Of a stretch of 64,000 bases of DNA, positions 42,898 through 51,458 are shown one piece after another. The DNA comes from Actinomycetota bacterium (GTDB taxonomy: Bacteria > Actinomycetota > Thermoleophilia > BMS3ABIN01). Numbering within the stretch: the first letter of the stretch is position 1; each line of letters starts with the position of its first letter. The stretch is from positions 23,229 through 87,228 of the forward strand of contig JACRMB010000006.1 in the NCBI GenBank assembly GCA_016235065.1, read 5' to 3'. Under the pieces are notes generated by a model. The model saw only the letters and a program-made list of their open reading frames with translations. It had not been told where the DNA came from and made no database searches. Both the position numbers and the translations under genes were made by a program.

Positions 42898-44472
42898 TCA
42901 GTGACCAGATTCGTCCAGAGCCTGGTTCACCAGTTCGTCAGCGTGCACGTTGGCCTCCCGCGGGATGCTGCTGAGCTCGTACTCGTCCAAGCGGGAAAGA
43001 AGTGATTTAGCCTGCTGATAGTATGGCCGCAAACCTTCGTTCTTAACCCTGTACGCACCTTCGAGCTGGCGGACGATGAGCTCGCTGTCTGAGAAGATGG
43101 CCAGCCGGGTGACGCCGCGGTCGAGCGCGAGTTCCAGTCCGGAGATCATCGCCTGATACTCGGCGACGTTGTTGGTCGCCTCGCCGATGTAGCTGGCAAG
43201 CGTCTCCACGGGCTCTCCGTCAGGATCTGCCAGGACAGCGCCGATACCAGCGGGGCCGGGGTTCCCACGGGAGCCGCCGTCAACATACAGATTATGCATG
43301 GAATTCTCCTCTTCGTCGGTCATCCGGGTCTTTTCCTTGGCGGTCAACCTTGCCTTTTCCTTCGCGGGCGCCGCCTGCCATAAGCCGGTCGGAACCGATG
43401 ATAGCAGGACTTTGACGCCGAGGGGCTGCAGCTCGCGCTCGAGCCGGGGCATCCAGCCGGCAAGAGCCGTACGCTCGCTGATGTCATGGGGCAGGTTGAT
43501 AAGGCCCAGGCCCAGGTCTCTGGCAAGCGCCGTATCGTGATATTTGAAATCTCCGGTAACGAGGACATCCGCCCTGCCGGCTGCCAGGGTGATATAACCA
43601 GCGCCGCTTCCAGGGACCAGCGCCACTTTGCGCGCCGGCATGTCCGGATCGCCCACGAAGCGGGCGCCGCGCATGCCGAAAATCTCAGCCAGCATCGAGG
43701 CGAGATCGGTAAGACGCATCTGCGACGGCAGATCGCCCACCCTGCCGCTGCCGGCGTCGTGGCGGCGGGTCTCGAGCGGATAGATATCGTATGCCGGCTC
43801 CTCATATGAATGAGCCGCTACCAACGCCTTGACGACCTCATCGACTTTCCGGGAGGGGAATACAGTCTCCAGGCGCATCTCCGGCGTCTGTTCGTCCCGG
43901 CCCACCTTGCCTATTGCAGGATTGCTGCCTTCCATGGGAAGAAACGTACCGGTGCCTTCAGTAAACCATGAGCAATGCCGGTAATCGCCGATGGCGCCGG
44001 CGCCGGCTTCGAATAGGCTCTCACGGACGCGGTCGAGATCGGCCACCGGCACGAAAGCGACCAGCTTCGACCAGTCGGAGGCCGAGCCTTGCAACGGCGT
44101 GATTTGCTGCAGGTCCATGAGTTCGGCCATGGTGTCGGCCAGTCCACCCTTCGCTGAGTCCAGGTTAGTGTGGGCAGCGATTATAGCGATGTCCTCCCGG
44201 CTGGCCCGGCGTAGAAGACGGCCGGTTTCGGTGTCATCGCTAACCGAGGAGACTGGCTGGAATATCAGTGGGTGATGGCTGAGGATGATCCTGCAGCCTT
44301 TTGCCGCCGCTTCGTCAAGCACCTCGCTCGTGACATTCAGAGTGACCAGCACCGAGGAGGCCTGGTCGAGGCGGCTGCCGGCCTGAAGGCCGACGTTGTC
44401 CCAGTCCGCCGCCAGTGCGGTCGGCGCAAGGCGCTCCATTATCTCGAGGAATGCACTGACGGTGATCGGCAT
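42898..44472 (-). CDS. Nif3-family dinuclear-metal protein fused to RNase HI
   Basis: 524 residues in one uninterrupted frame. Residues 1-about 375 are a Nif3/YbgI/DUF34 metal protein: AADWDNVGLQAGS, ILSHHPLIFQPVS and IAAHTNLDSAKGG give the metal-binding His/Asp residues, the inserted PII-like domain includes SYEEPAYDIYPLETRR, and GDFKYHDTALA follows. After a charged linker, residues about 390-524 are a complete RNase HI: YVDGGSRGNPGPAG, TNNVAEYQAMISGLELAL, FSDSELIVRQLEG and ANVHADELVNQAL give the four acidic catalytic residues. RNase HI removes RNA in RNA-DNA hybrids; the role of the Nif3 part is unknown. Confidence 0.9.
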   Translation of the reverse strand: MPITVSAFLEIMERLAPTALAADWDNVGLQAGSRLDQASSVLVTLNVTSEVLDEAAAKGCRIILSHHPLIFQPVSSVSDDTETGRLLRRASREDIAIIAAHTNLDSAKGGLADTMAELMDLQQITPLQGSASDWSKLVAFVPVADLDRVRESLFEAGAGAIGDYRHCSWFTEGTGTFLPMEGSNPAIGKVGRDEQTPEMRLETVFPSRKVDEVVKALVAAHSYEEPAYDIYPLETRRHDAGSGRVGDLPSQMRLTDLASMLAEIFGMRGARFVGDPDMPARKVALVPGSGAGYITLAAGRADVLVTGDFKYHDTALARDLGLGLINLPHDISERTALAGWMPRLERELQPLGVKVLLSSVPTGLWQAAPAKEKARLTAKEKTRMTDEEENSMHNLYVDGGSRGNPGPAGIGAVLADPDGEPVETLASYIGEATNNVAEYQAMISGLELALDRGVTRLAIFSDSELIVRQLEGAYRVKNEGLRPYYQQAKSLLSRLDEYELSSIPREANVHADELVNQALDESGH

Positions 44473-44759
44473 CAGACCGTGGCTCCTTCCTCGATCCTGA
44501 CGGCTGTAAAAGCCAGGATTCGCTGTGCCTTCGCAGCCTGTTTATTTAAATCGGCCATGTAAGTATCTCCGGATTCATTAGCTCGAATCAGCTATTCCCA
44601 CTTATAGACGTTATCAAAAACCCCGGGGCGGCGGGTATCGTCTTTACCATAACTTACCGCGCCCCCGCCGGATGGCAGGGGCGCGGATATCAGATCATCT
44701 ATTTCCTACTGCCATATGGTGCCTGTATCTCGCCCATATGGGGCCTTCATCTCAGCGCC

Positions 44760-45833
44760 TCAGGAACCAAGGATCAGTCCGCAGACGAGCGGCGCCGGGA
44801 TTCCCGGTATGCGACCGGTCACCGTATCTTTCTCGACATCGTAGATGAAGACGCTGCTCTCGCCCTCGACCGGCTCATGACGGACAGAGATGTAAGCGGT
44901 CTTGCCATCCGGAGTGATCACGATTGAGTGCGGTTCCTTGCCGACCGGTATTTTCCTGACGGAACCGGTTGCCACATCCACCTTGGAGAGTGCGCCTTCG
45001 ATCCCGTCGGTGACGTAGAGGTATTTTCCGTCAGGTGTCATCGCCGTCTGATGCGCCATCGGAGCCATGTTGCCAGTCGGCGAAGCTGAAGTCACGTCCT
45101 CTATCTTCTTGATCAGCTTGCCACTGGGCCATTCGACTACCGAGACGTAACCGCCCTTGCTGACGTCGTTAGGGTTCATCATGTTGCTCAGATACGCGGT
45201 CTTTCCATCCAGCGACCAGTTGATACCGCAGGCGCTCTGCGTGATATCTCCACCACCGACTCCGGTATCGGTGACCGTACCGGCGGCTTCGTCATAGGCA
45301 TAGACCTTACCGTCGCCCATGCTGGTCAGATAGATCTTGCCATCTGGGCCCTTTGCCATGCCGCAGACAGCAAGCTTCGCGCCCGCAGGAGCGCTTATTG
45401 TCTTGGTGACCTTCCTGGTGGCGGCGTCGATCACGTTGATGCTTCCGTCCTCGGCGTTACCAAGAAGCAGGGTGACGGGAGTCTCGCTAGCCACCCGACC
45501 ATCAGTATTGGTGGCGGTCGCGGTGCCAGCGTCGAAGATGATGCCATGTGGAGCCTTGGCTTCAGACAGGTTCACCATCTCGACCTTCTTTGTAGCGAGA
45601 TCGATGATGGCATAACCCATGTTGCCGGCGCCAGCGGCAAGCTCGCCGGAGCCCGTCACCGCTACGTAGATCGAGCCACCGCTCCCCGTCGTGTCGGTCT
45701 TGCCGGCGGGAGTGCCGGTTGTAGAGTCCGTGTCACCGCAGCCGATCGCCGTTAGCAACAGCACTACCAGTAACACAGCCATGATAATCGCCGGCCATGG
45801 CCGGACAGTCTTGATTTTGTTATTCATGATCAA
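44760..45833 (-). CDS. YncE-like seven-bladed beta-propeller lipoprotein
   Basis: 357 residues. Signal peptide with lipobox LTAIGC (about 27-32), then a Thr/Ser/Gly linker and repeats such as GKIYLTSMGDGKVYAYDEAAG, GKYLYVTDGIEGALSKVDVATG and GKTAYISVRHEP, the YVTN beta-propeller pattern. Surface-exposed, probably a binding or electron-transfer accessory protein; no haem motif is present. It lies 70 bases downstream of the desulforedoxin gene in the same direction and may be co-transcribed with it. Confidence 0.82.
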   Translation of the reverse strand: MIMNNKIKTVRPWPAIIMAVLLVVLLLTAIGCGDTDSTTGTPAGKTDTTGSGGSIYVAVTGSGELAAGAGNMGYAIIDLATKKVEMVNLSEAKAPHGIIFDAGTATATNTDGRVASETPVTLLLGNAEDGSINVIDAATRKVTKTISAPAGAKLAVCGMAKGPDGKIYLTSMGDGKVYAYDEAAGTVTDTGVGGGDITQSACGINWSLDGKTAYLSNMMNPNDVSKGGYVSVVEWPSGKLIKKIEDVTSASPTGNMAPMAHQTAMTPDGKYLYVTDGIEGALSKVDVATGSVRKIPVGKEPHSIVITPDGKTAYISVRHEPVEGESSVFIYDVEKDTVTGRIPGIPAPLVCGLILGS

Positions 45834-45903
45834 TCCCTCCTATAACGATCAAACCGCAGACGTCCTTTTGGAACATCTGCATCACACAACTGCTCTGAAT
45901 ACG

Positions 45904-46026
45904 TCAGCTCGTAATCCTTTCCATCTCTTCGCCGCAACATACCAGAGTGCCTCCGCCGACATTCGTGACAACGACTTCGTTGCCGCAGATGTGGCAATGA
46001 TATTTTTCTCCTACCGCTTCAACCAT
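45904..46026 (-). CDS. desulforedoxin-type rubredoxin-like FeS4 protein
   Basis: 40 residues from ATG 46026 with an AAAGAGG ribosome site; an upstream in-frame start at 46089 adds sequence unlike the family. It contains CHICGNEVVV and GGTLVCCGEEM, the CxxC...CC arrangement of desulforedoxin and of domain I of desulfoferrodoxin, which binds one iron by four cysteines. No superoxide-reductase domain follows, so this is a free-standing redox protein as in Desulfovibrio gigas. It suggests anaerobic oxidative-stress or electron-transfer chemistry. Confidence 0.88.
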   Translation of the reverse strand: MVEAVGEKYHCHICGNEVVVTNVGGGTLVCCGEEMERITS

Positions 46027-46130
46027 GATCTGAACCTCTTTCAATAGTTTGAATAACCGCAGGGAAGATAATTCCGCACTTCGTGACAATCATTACTATT
46101 ATTCCCGCTTGCGGAATCCTTCAAATCATC

Positions 46131-46163
46131 CTGAATCGACGGTTAACAAAAGTTAATCTGAAG
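46131..46163 (-). promoter_or_regulatory. TTAAC-type direct repeats upstream of desulforedoxin gene
   Basis: Plus-strand order CTGAAT, GTTAAC, GTTAAT, CTGAAG at spacings of 11, 10 and 6 bases. Read on the minus strand, CTTCAG-ATTAAC is nearly the same as CTTCAG-GTTAAT at 14.25 kb. The block lies about 105-140 bases upstream of the desulforedoxin start and could be bound by the same OmpR/PhoP-type regulator. A further inverted repeat ATTCCCGC/GCGGAAT is at 46101-46117. Confidence 0.45.
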
Positions 46164-46241
46164 CGGGGATTCCGTGCAATCACTACTTTCGGTCTCACTG
46201 TCGATCCGGGGTTAATTCAGGTGGAAAAGCGCCTGATTTTG

Positions 46242-46270
46242 TTGACATAAAGTTTTTTCAGCCGTATCCT
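46242..46270 (+). promoter_or_regulatory. sigma70-type promoter for the SGNH hydrolase gene
   Basis: TTGACA (46242-46247) and TATCCT (46265-46270) with a 17-base spacer, a near-consensus promoter pointing to the gene at 46447. Confidence 0.7.
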
Positions 46271-46344
46271 TATTCTCGTTAGGACAGGTTGGAAAACCAG
46301 TTGGCGTGAGCTGGATAATCGGTTGCCAGCAGAAGGACGACCTG

Positions 46345-46388
46345 GAGTAATGTGTCACCTTAACTGGCAATTAAGTAATGTGTCCCCC
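46345..46388. repeat. dispersed repeat, copy 1 (related to 62224-62266)
   Basis: About 44 bases with two ATGTGTC words and the exact core CAATTAAGTAATGTGTCCC, shared with 62224-62266. The paired, repeated words look like the end of a transposable element, left as a solo terminus; no transposase is adjacent. It lies between the promoter and the SGNH hydrolase start. Confidence 0.6.
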
Positions 46389-46416
46389 GGGTTATGAGGT
46401 CCCCCGGGTTATGAGG
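46384..46416. repeat. 17-bp tandem duplication
   Basis: CCCCCGGGTTATGAGG occurs twice in tandem with one spacer T (46384-46399 and 46401-46416), directly next to the solo repeat and just before the ribosome site of the SGNH hydrolase. Confidence 0.8.
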
Positions 46417-46446
46417 CGGGCTCTTCCATCCCCCAGCGAGGAAGAT

Positions 46447-47943
46447 ATGAAAACATCGTCCAGAATGGCTGTTATCTGGCGCCTGGCCTGGCTTTTGGCG
46501 CTGGTCATCAGTATCCATCTGATGCTGCTCATCCGGTTCGGAGACGAGCCGGAGATGGCGCATGCTGCCGTTCCAGCCTCATGCGCCAGCGGAGCCATCG
46601 ACAGCGCCAGCCTCGACCAGTCTTCCGGCGCCGCCGGTCTGCTGGTGAATGTTTCCGGCCATACATCCGCCACGGGAACGCAGAACATCACGGTCTGGCT
46701 TGACGGCGCTCAGCTTGGGTCCCTCCCCGTGGATGAGAACGGCGGCTTCAGCGGCCAGGTGAGTGTCCCCAATGATATACCTGACGGTGATTACAGCTTT
46801 TCCCTCGCGGTAAGCGATTGCGTCCAGACCCGGGAAGTCCTTTTCATCGGCGACAGCATCACTGAAGGAGCGTTCGCCAGTTCCCGGGAGACCGCCTATG
46901 CCAGCCTGCTGACCGACGACCTCAGGCGTCGAAACGGCAATGGCACCTGGCTGCTTGATGTCTACGGCGTTTCCGGCTACGGGTCGCTGATTCTGGACGA
47001 CATCTTCAACGATCCTTTTTACCAGAACAGCCTGAATCCGCCTCCCTACTTCCCGCGTGCCTGGTGGAAAGAATCAGGACCGGACCTGGTGGTCATCGAA
47101 CTGGGTGTCAACAATCTTCCGGGGCTCGACTGGAGTACACGCTACGACGGATCCTTCCGTGGTTATATCGATGATGACGAGGCTCTCGCCTGGTGGAAAT
47201 CTGATATCACCGGTGCAGTCGACTTCTTTGTAAATCAGCGTGGTATTCCCGCCAACCGCATCCTTATCCTTGGCCAGTGGCCTTTCGGCAGCGCTTCCAA
47301 CTATCGTGGCGAGCGCTATGAAGGCGGCGACCACGAGCTGATCTGGGACCGCTGGAACCTGGAGATGCAGACCCATGCCGATTCCCTGGGATGCACCTTT
47401 GTACCAATGGCCGACGTCTTCGGGCCCGGTTATATCCCTGATAATGAAGAACCTGAAGGCGATCCCGGCGACTATATAGACCACTACCACGGGAATTCCA
47501 ATGTACATCCCAACGACAGTGGCATGGCCATGTTCGCCGGCCGTATCGCGGATTACCTGCCGGCTGAGTTCGGCGGCGGCGAGCGGCTGCAGCTACCCTT
47601 CACGGTAGACACGGCCTCATCTTATGAGCTGCCGCTGACGCTGGAGGTCGGCTCCCCATACTGGGCCAGCTACTCCGAATATACAGGCGGCCTGCTCTCG
47701 GTGGATTTCATATTCAGGAATCCGGGTATTAATAGTGCGCTGGCCATCGGGATAACTGAGAGCCGTAGCACCAACGGGGTCATCTGCGTATCAGACCTGC
47801 CTGTGGCCGTCGGCGATATCGCACCAGGCTCGGTGTCACAGGTGACAATGAGGTACGCGATCCCTCCAGGGGTCAACTATTTCAGGGTCAGCCTGGCTGC
47901 CAGAGCGCTGGATGCCGCCGGCAGGGAGTACCGGTATCCATGA
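46447..47943 (+). CDS. secreted SGNH/GDSL hydrolase with C-terminal surface domain
   Basis: About 498 residues from ATG 46447 (GAGGAAGAT ribosome site). Signal anchor at about 8-28. A short Ig-like region (about 45-120, TGTQNITVWLDGAQLGSLPV) precedes the SGNH domain: EVLFIGDSITEGAF (nucleophile Ser), VVIELGVNNLPG, and NVHPNDSGMAMF (catalytic Asp/His). Such enzymes are esterases or lipases, often acting on acetylated sugars. The last about 115 residues (PYWASYSEYTGGLLSVDF to the end) are clearly similar to the globular domain of the SDD-repeat LPMTG protein at 40.4 kb, suggesting a shared surface-binding module. Confidence 0.86.
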   Translation: MKTSSRMAVIWRLAWLLALVISIHLMLLIRFGDEPEMAHAAVPASCASGAIDSASLDQSSGAAGLLVNVSGHTSATGTQNITVWLDGAQLGSLPVDENGGFSGQVSVPNDIPDGDYSFSLAVSDCVQTREVLFIGDSITEGAFASSRETAYASLLTDDLRRRNGNGTWLLDVYGVSGYGSLILDDIFNDPFYQNSLNPPPYFPRAWWKESGPDLVVIELGVNNLPGLDWSTRYDGSFRGYIDDDEALAWWKSDITGAVDFFVNQRGIPANRILILGQWPFGSASNYRGERYEGGDHELIWDRWNLEMQTHADSLGCTFVPMADVFGPGYIPDNEEPEGDPGDYIDHYHGNSNVHPNDSGMAMFAGRIADYLPAEFGGGERLQLPFTVDTASSYELPLTLEVGSPYWASYSEYTGGLLSVDFIFRNPGINSALAIGITESRSTNGVICVSDLPVAVGDIAPGSVSQVTMRYAIPPGVNYFRVSLAARALDAAGREYRYP

Positions 47944-47967
47944 GCCGTCTGACCAAAAGGAGCCGAT

Positions 47968-48267
47968 ATGGACTGGAAGAAAGTGGCACTGGTCGTCATG
48001 GTCTGCCTGCTGGCCGCGATGCTGGTCTCAGGCTGTGCCCAATCCAACCAGGAGCAGGACACTCCCGGTGAAGACGGCGTAGCCGGTTTCTGGCCGGGCC
48101 TGTGGCACGGACTCATCCTCCCTATCGCATTCATAATCTCTCTCTTCGATGAGAGTGTGGGCATATACGAGATCCACAACAATGGCAACTGGTACAACTT
48201 CGGATTCGTGCTGGGAACCTGGTTCGTGTTCGGCAGTATCCTCGCGGGGAATAAAGGCCGCAAGTGA
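47968..48267 (+). CDS. small membrane lipoprotein, unknown function
   Basis: 99 residues. Signal peptide with lipobox LVSGC (about residues 19-23) and a further hydrophobic segment (GLWHGLILPIAFIISLF), then NNGNWYNFGFVLGTWFVFGSIL. Proteins with GNWYNFGFxLG endings are widespread small lipoproteins without known function. The gene lies between the SGNH hydrolase and an ABC exporter ATPase on the same strand with short gaps and may belong to that transcript. Confidence 0.75.
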   Translation: MDWKKVALVVMVCLLAAMLVSGCAQSNQEQDTPGEDGVAGFWPGLWHGLILPIAFIISLFDESVGIYEIHNNGNWYNFGFVLGTWFVFGSILAGNKGRK

Positions 48268-48309
48268 GACGGCAGGGGAACGTCGAGCGAGCACCGGCGG
48301 TGAGCCGGC

Positions 48310-49038
48310 ATGGATGATGCGCCCAATATCGCCTCGCTGCAAAAAGTCCGCAAGGTCTACCATATGGGCGAGATCGAGATCAACGCCCTGCAGGAGCTCG
48401 ACCTCGACATCAGGCGCGGCGAGTTCCTGGCCGTAGTGGGGCCGAGCGGCTCCGGCAAGACGACCCTCCTCAACCTCCTAGGCGGCATTGACACGCCCAG
48501 CAGCGGCCGCATCATCATCGATGGCGAGGATATCTCTGGCTTCAGCCAGAAAGAGCTGACCTTCTTCCGGCGCGAGAAGATCGGCTTCGTCTTTCAGTTC
48601 TTCAACCTTATCCCTACCCTGACCGCCAGGGAGAATGTGGATTTTGCCATCGAGCTGGCATCGAGGGACAAGGTGCCGCCATCCCGTAACGCCAGACAGC
48701 TGCTGGAGCTCGTGGGCATGGAGGCACGGCTCGACCATTTCCCGGCCCAGCTCTCCGGAGGCGAACAGCAGCGGGTCGCGGTCGCCAGGGCGCTGGCCAT
48801 GGATCCGGCGCTTATTTTGGGGGACGAGCCTACCGGCAACCTGGACTTCCGCACCGGCAAGCTTGTGCTGAAAGCGATGAAGGACCTTAACCGGGCGGAA
48901 GGCAAGACCTGCATCATCGTCACCCATAACACGCCCCTGGCCCAGGTCGCCGACCGGATTCTGCATCTGCGCGATGGGACGATCGCCGAGGAAGAGATCG
49001 TGGCGAATCCCATCCCTCCCGAAGACATCACCTGGTAG
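48310..49038 (+). CDS. LolD/MacB-type ABC transporter ATP-binding protein
   Basis: 242 residues. Walker A VGPSGSGKTTLLNLL, Q-loop FVFQFFNL, signature LSGGEQQRVAVARALA, Walker B LILGDEPTGNLD and the switch His in VTHNTP. Short MacB/LolD-type ATPases pair with FtsX-like permeases in export or mechanotransmission rather than import. The FtsX-like permease gene follows with a gap of 4 bases. Confidence 0.95.
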   Translation: MDDAPNIASLQKVRKVYHMGEIEINALQELDLDIRRGEFLAVVGPSGSGKTTLLNLLGGIDTPSSGRIIIDGEDISGFSQKELTFFRREKIGFVFQFFNLIPTLTARENVDFAIELASRDKVPPSRNARQLLELVGMEARLDHFPAQLSGGEQQRVAVARALAMDPALILGDEPTGNLDFRTGKLVLKAMKDLNRAEGKTCIIVTHNTPLAQVADRILHLRDGTIAEEEIVANPIPPEDITW

Positions 49039-49042
49039 CAGG

Positions 49043-51409
49043 ATGCACATGCTACTGCTCAAAACCTGGCGTGACATCAAGGCTCGCAAGGGGCAGTTCG
49101 CAGCCCTGATAGTGCTGGTGGCGCTGGGGATCACCAGCTTCGTGGCGTTTGTATCCGGGTACTACAATCTCACCACCTCGACCAACCAGGCCAACAGCAT
49201 CCTCAAGCTGGCGGACTTCGAGGTGCGGGTGGTCGACGCGCCGCGCGACATCCTGGCGGAGATAGAGAAAGTGCCCGGCGTAGCTGCCGTCCAGGGACGC
49301 CTGGTGATCGACACTGGCGTCGACCTGGACGAGGACACCCAGATGACCGGGCGTGTGATCAGCCTCCCCGCTGGCGTGCATCCTGTTGTGGACGACGTCA
49401 TCGTCGAATCCGGCGATTATCCTCCGCGGGATTCGACCGGCATCCTCCTGCATAAGAAGATCGCGGAAGACAACAGCCTCTCGCTGGAGGACAGCCTCGG
49501 CGTCTGGGCCAACGGGGTCAAGCACGACCTGGAGATCGACGGCACCGTCACCACGGCCGAGTTCATCTATCCGATCCGGGCCAAGGGTGAGATACCGTCG
49601 ACCAGGGATTTCGCCATCATCTTCATGAATGAGGATGCCGCCGGGAAGCTGTTCGGCCGCGCCGGCAGCTACAACGATTTCGCGGTCACGATCGCACCCG
49701 GCGCCGACCGGGAGGCAGTGATCCACGAAGTCGAGGGCACGCTCGAGCCATTCCGGATTGAGGAGACGATCAGACAGGAAGACCAGCCCAGCAATTTCGC
49801 CATCCACGAGGAGATCAGGCAGAACCAGAGCTTCGCCTACTTCATGCCTCTGGTCATCCTGATTATCTCTGCGCTATCGCTGTTCATCGCGCTCTCGCGG
49901 CTGGTACAGTCGCAGCGGGGCGAGATCGGCCTCGCCAAGGCCCTGGGTTACGCCAACTGGCAGATCCTGCTCCATTACCTTTTCTTCTCGCTGATAATCG
50001 CCATAGCCGGTTCGATCCTGGGATTCATCATCGGCCAGGTCTTCGCCGTGTACATCACCAAACTTTATGTAGACCTGCTCGGCATCCCTTTCCTGGAAAG
50101 CCAGATACACCCCGAGGTGATCATCTGGTCGGTGCTGATGAGCACGGTATCCTGTGTCGCCGCCGGGCTGCTGCCCGCATATGCTTCCGCGAGGTTGCTG
50201 CCGGTTAAGGCGATGCACGCCGATCCCACCCTGGTGGTATCCGGGGGCAAGGTGCCCCTGGTGGAAAAGTTGCTGCGGCCGATCCTGCCGAAGGCGTTCA
50301 CCTTCCGGATTCCTTTCAGGAATATCTTCCGGGCCAAGCGCCGCAGCCTCTACACGATCGTCGGCATCGCTTTCGCCCTGATCCTGACGATATCCACCTG
50401 GGCGCTGTTCGATTCGTTGAACGAGCTGCTCGATGTCCAGTTCGGCCAGACCGAGAAATGGGACATCTCAGCGGCCTTCGAGGTCCCGTTCACTGAGGAG
50501 ACGGTCGAGAGCGTCAATGGAATCGACGGTGTGGATAAAGTACAGCCGGCGCTGCAGCTACCTGTCCGGCTCGAAGCTGACGGACGCTCGAAGGAAGTCC
50601 TTGTCACGGCCATGGAACCTGACCAGAGCTTCCACGGCCTCAGGATCATCGAAGGGGATGCCGGCGAGGCGCTGAGTGGTGGAGGCATGATCATGACTCC
50701 CGTGATCGCCGAGGGACTGGGCGCGAAGGTCGGCGATGAGATCAGCGTCCGTTCACCCTATCTGAAAGAGGAGAGACTTATCCTGAAGGCGATCAGCGAC
50801 GAGATGTGGGGTTCCCCCGTCTACGTGAGCGCAACCGACGGCAGAAAACTCGCCGGTTCGCCTGTCAGCGTCTACAACTCGCTCTACCTGGACGTCGACC
50901 CCGAACAGGCCAGAGCCATAAAGAAGCAGCTTTACACGCTTCCCGGAGCGTCCACGGTGACGATCAAGGACGCCGTGGAGCAGAGCATCCGCGCCATGTT
51001 CGACTTCATGTACCTGTTCGGCGGCATCCTGCTACTCTTCGGGTTCACCATGGCCTTTGTGGTCATCTATAACACATTCACTGCGAACATCCTCGAGCGG
51101 TCGCGCGAGATCGCTACGATGCGGACCATCGGCGAAGACCGCCTCCACCTAGCCGCCATGATCACCCTGGAGAACCTGTTCCTGGCGGTCGTCGGCATCC
51201 CGGTTGGCATCATTGCAGGCCTGTGGGTGACCGACGCCCTCTTCGCATCACTCTCCACCGAGGCTTACCAGTTCAAGGCCGTGCTTTATGGGACCAGCTA
51301 CGCCTGGATCATCCTGTGCATCCTGGGGGTTCTGCTGGTCTCGGAGATCCCCCCGATCCGGAGGATATTCAAGCTGGATCTGGCGGAAGCTACGAAGGTT
51401 ATCGAATAG
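49043..51409 (+). CDS. FtsX/MacB-type ABC transporter permease
   Basis: About 788 residues starting at ATG 49043 (or ATG 49049, which has better AGGA spacing). Two FtsX domains are visible (about 275-395 with AYFMPLVILIISALSLFIALSRLVQSQ, and about 670-780 with MFDFMYLFGGILLLFGFTMAF), plus an internal repeat start (FRIPFRNIFRAKRRSLYTIVG) and two large external domains. This is the duplicated ten-helix-type permease that works with LolD/MacB-like ATPases on lipoproteins, peptides or drugs outside the cytoplasmic membrane. Confidence 0.93.
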   Translation: MHMLLLKTWRDIKARKGQFAALIVLVALGITSFVAFVSGYYNLTTSTNQANSILKLADFEVRVVDAPRDILAEIEKVPGVAAVQGRLVIDTGVDLDEDTQMTGRVISLPAGVHPVVDDVIVESGDYPPRDSTGILLHKKIAEDNSLSLEDSLGVWANGVKHDLEIDGTVTTAEFIYPIRAKGEIPSTRDFAIIFMNEDAAGKLFGRAGSYNDFAVTIAPGADREAVIHEVEGTLEPFRIEETIRQEDQPSNFAIHEEIRQNQSFAYFMPLVILIISALSLFIALSRLVQSQRGEIGLAKALGYANWQILLHYLFFSLIIAIAGSILGFIIGQVFAVYITKLYVDLLGIPFLESQIHPEVIIWSVLMSTVSCVAAGLLPAYASARLLPVKAMHADPTLVVSGGKVPLVEKLLRPILPKAFTFRIPFRNIFRAKRRSLYTIVGIAFALILTISTWALFDSLNELLDVQFGQTEKWDISAAFEVPFTEETVESVNGIDGVDKVQPALQLPVRLEADGRSKEVLVTAMEPDQSFHGLRIIEGDAGEALSGGGMIMTPVIAEGLGAKVGDEISVRSPYLKEERLILKAISDEMWGSPVYVSATDGRKLAGSPVSVYNSLYLDVDPEQARAIKKQLYTLPGASTVTIKDAVEQSIRAMFDFMYLFGGILLLFGFTMAFVVIYNTFTANILERSREIATMRTIGEDRLHLAAMITLENLFLAVVGIPVGIIAGLWVTDALFASLSTEAYQFKAVLYGTSYAWIILCILGVLLVSEIPPIRRIFKLDLAEATKVIE

Positions 51410-51458
51410 CCGTTAGCCAGTCCAGAAACGCCGCGTGTTAAATCAGGTTTATTGTTTT

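Noticed and set aside
44661..44687. GC-rich palindrome CGCGCCCCC/GGGGCGCG after the YncE-like gene
   Set aside because: It could end the transcript, but no T-run follows on the minus strand, so I did not list it as a terminator.
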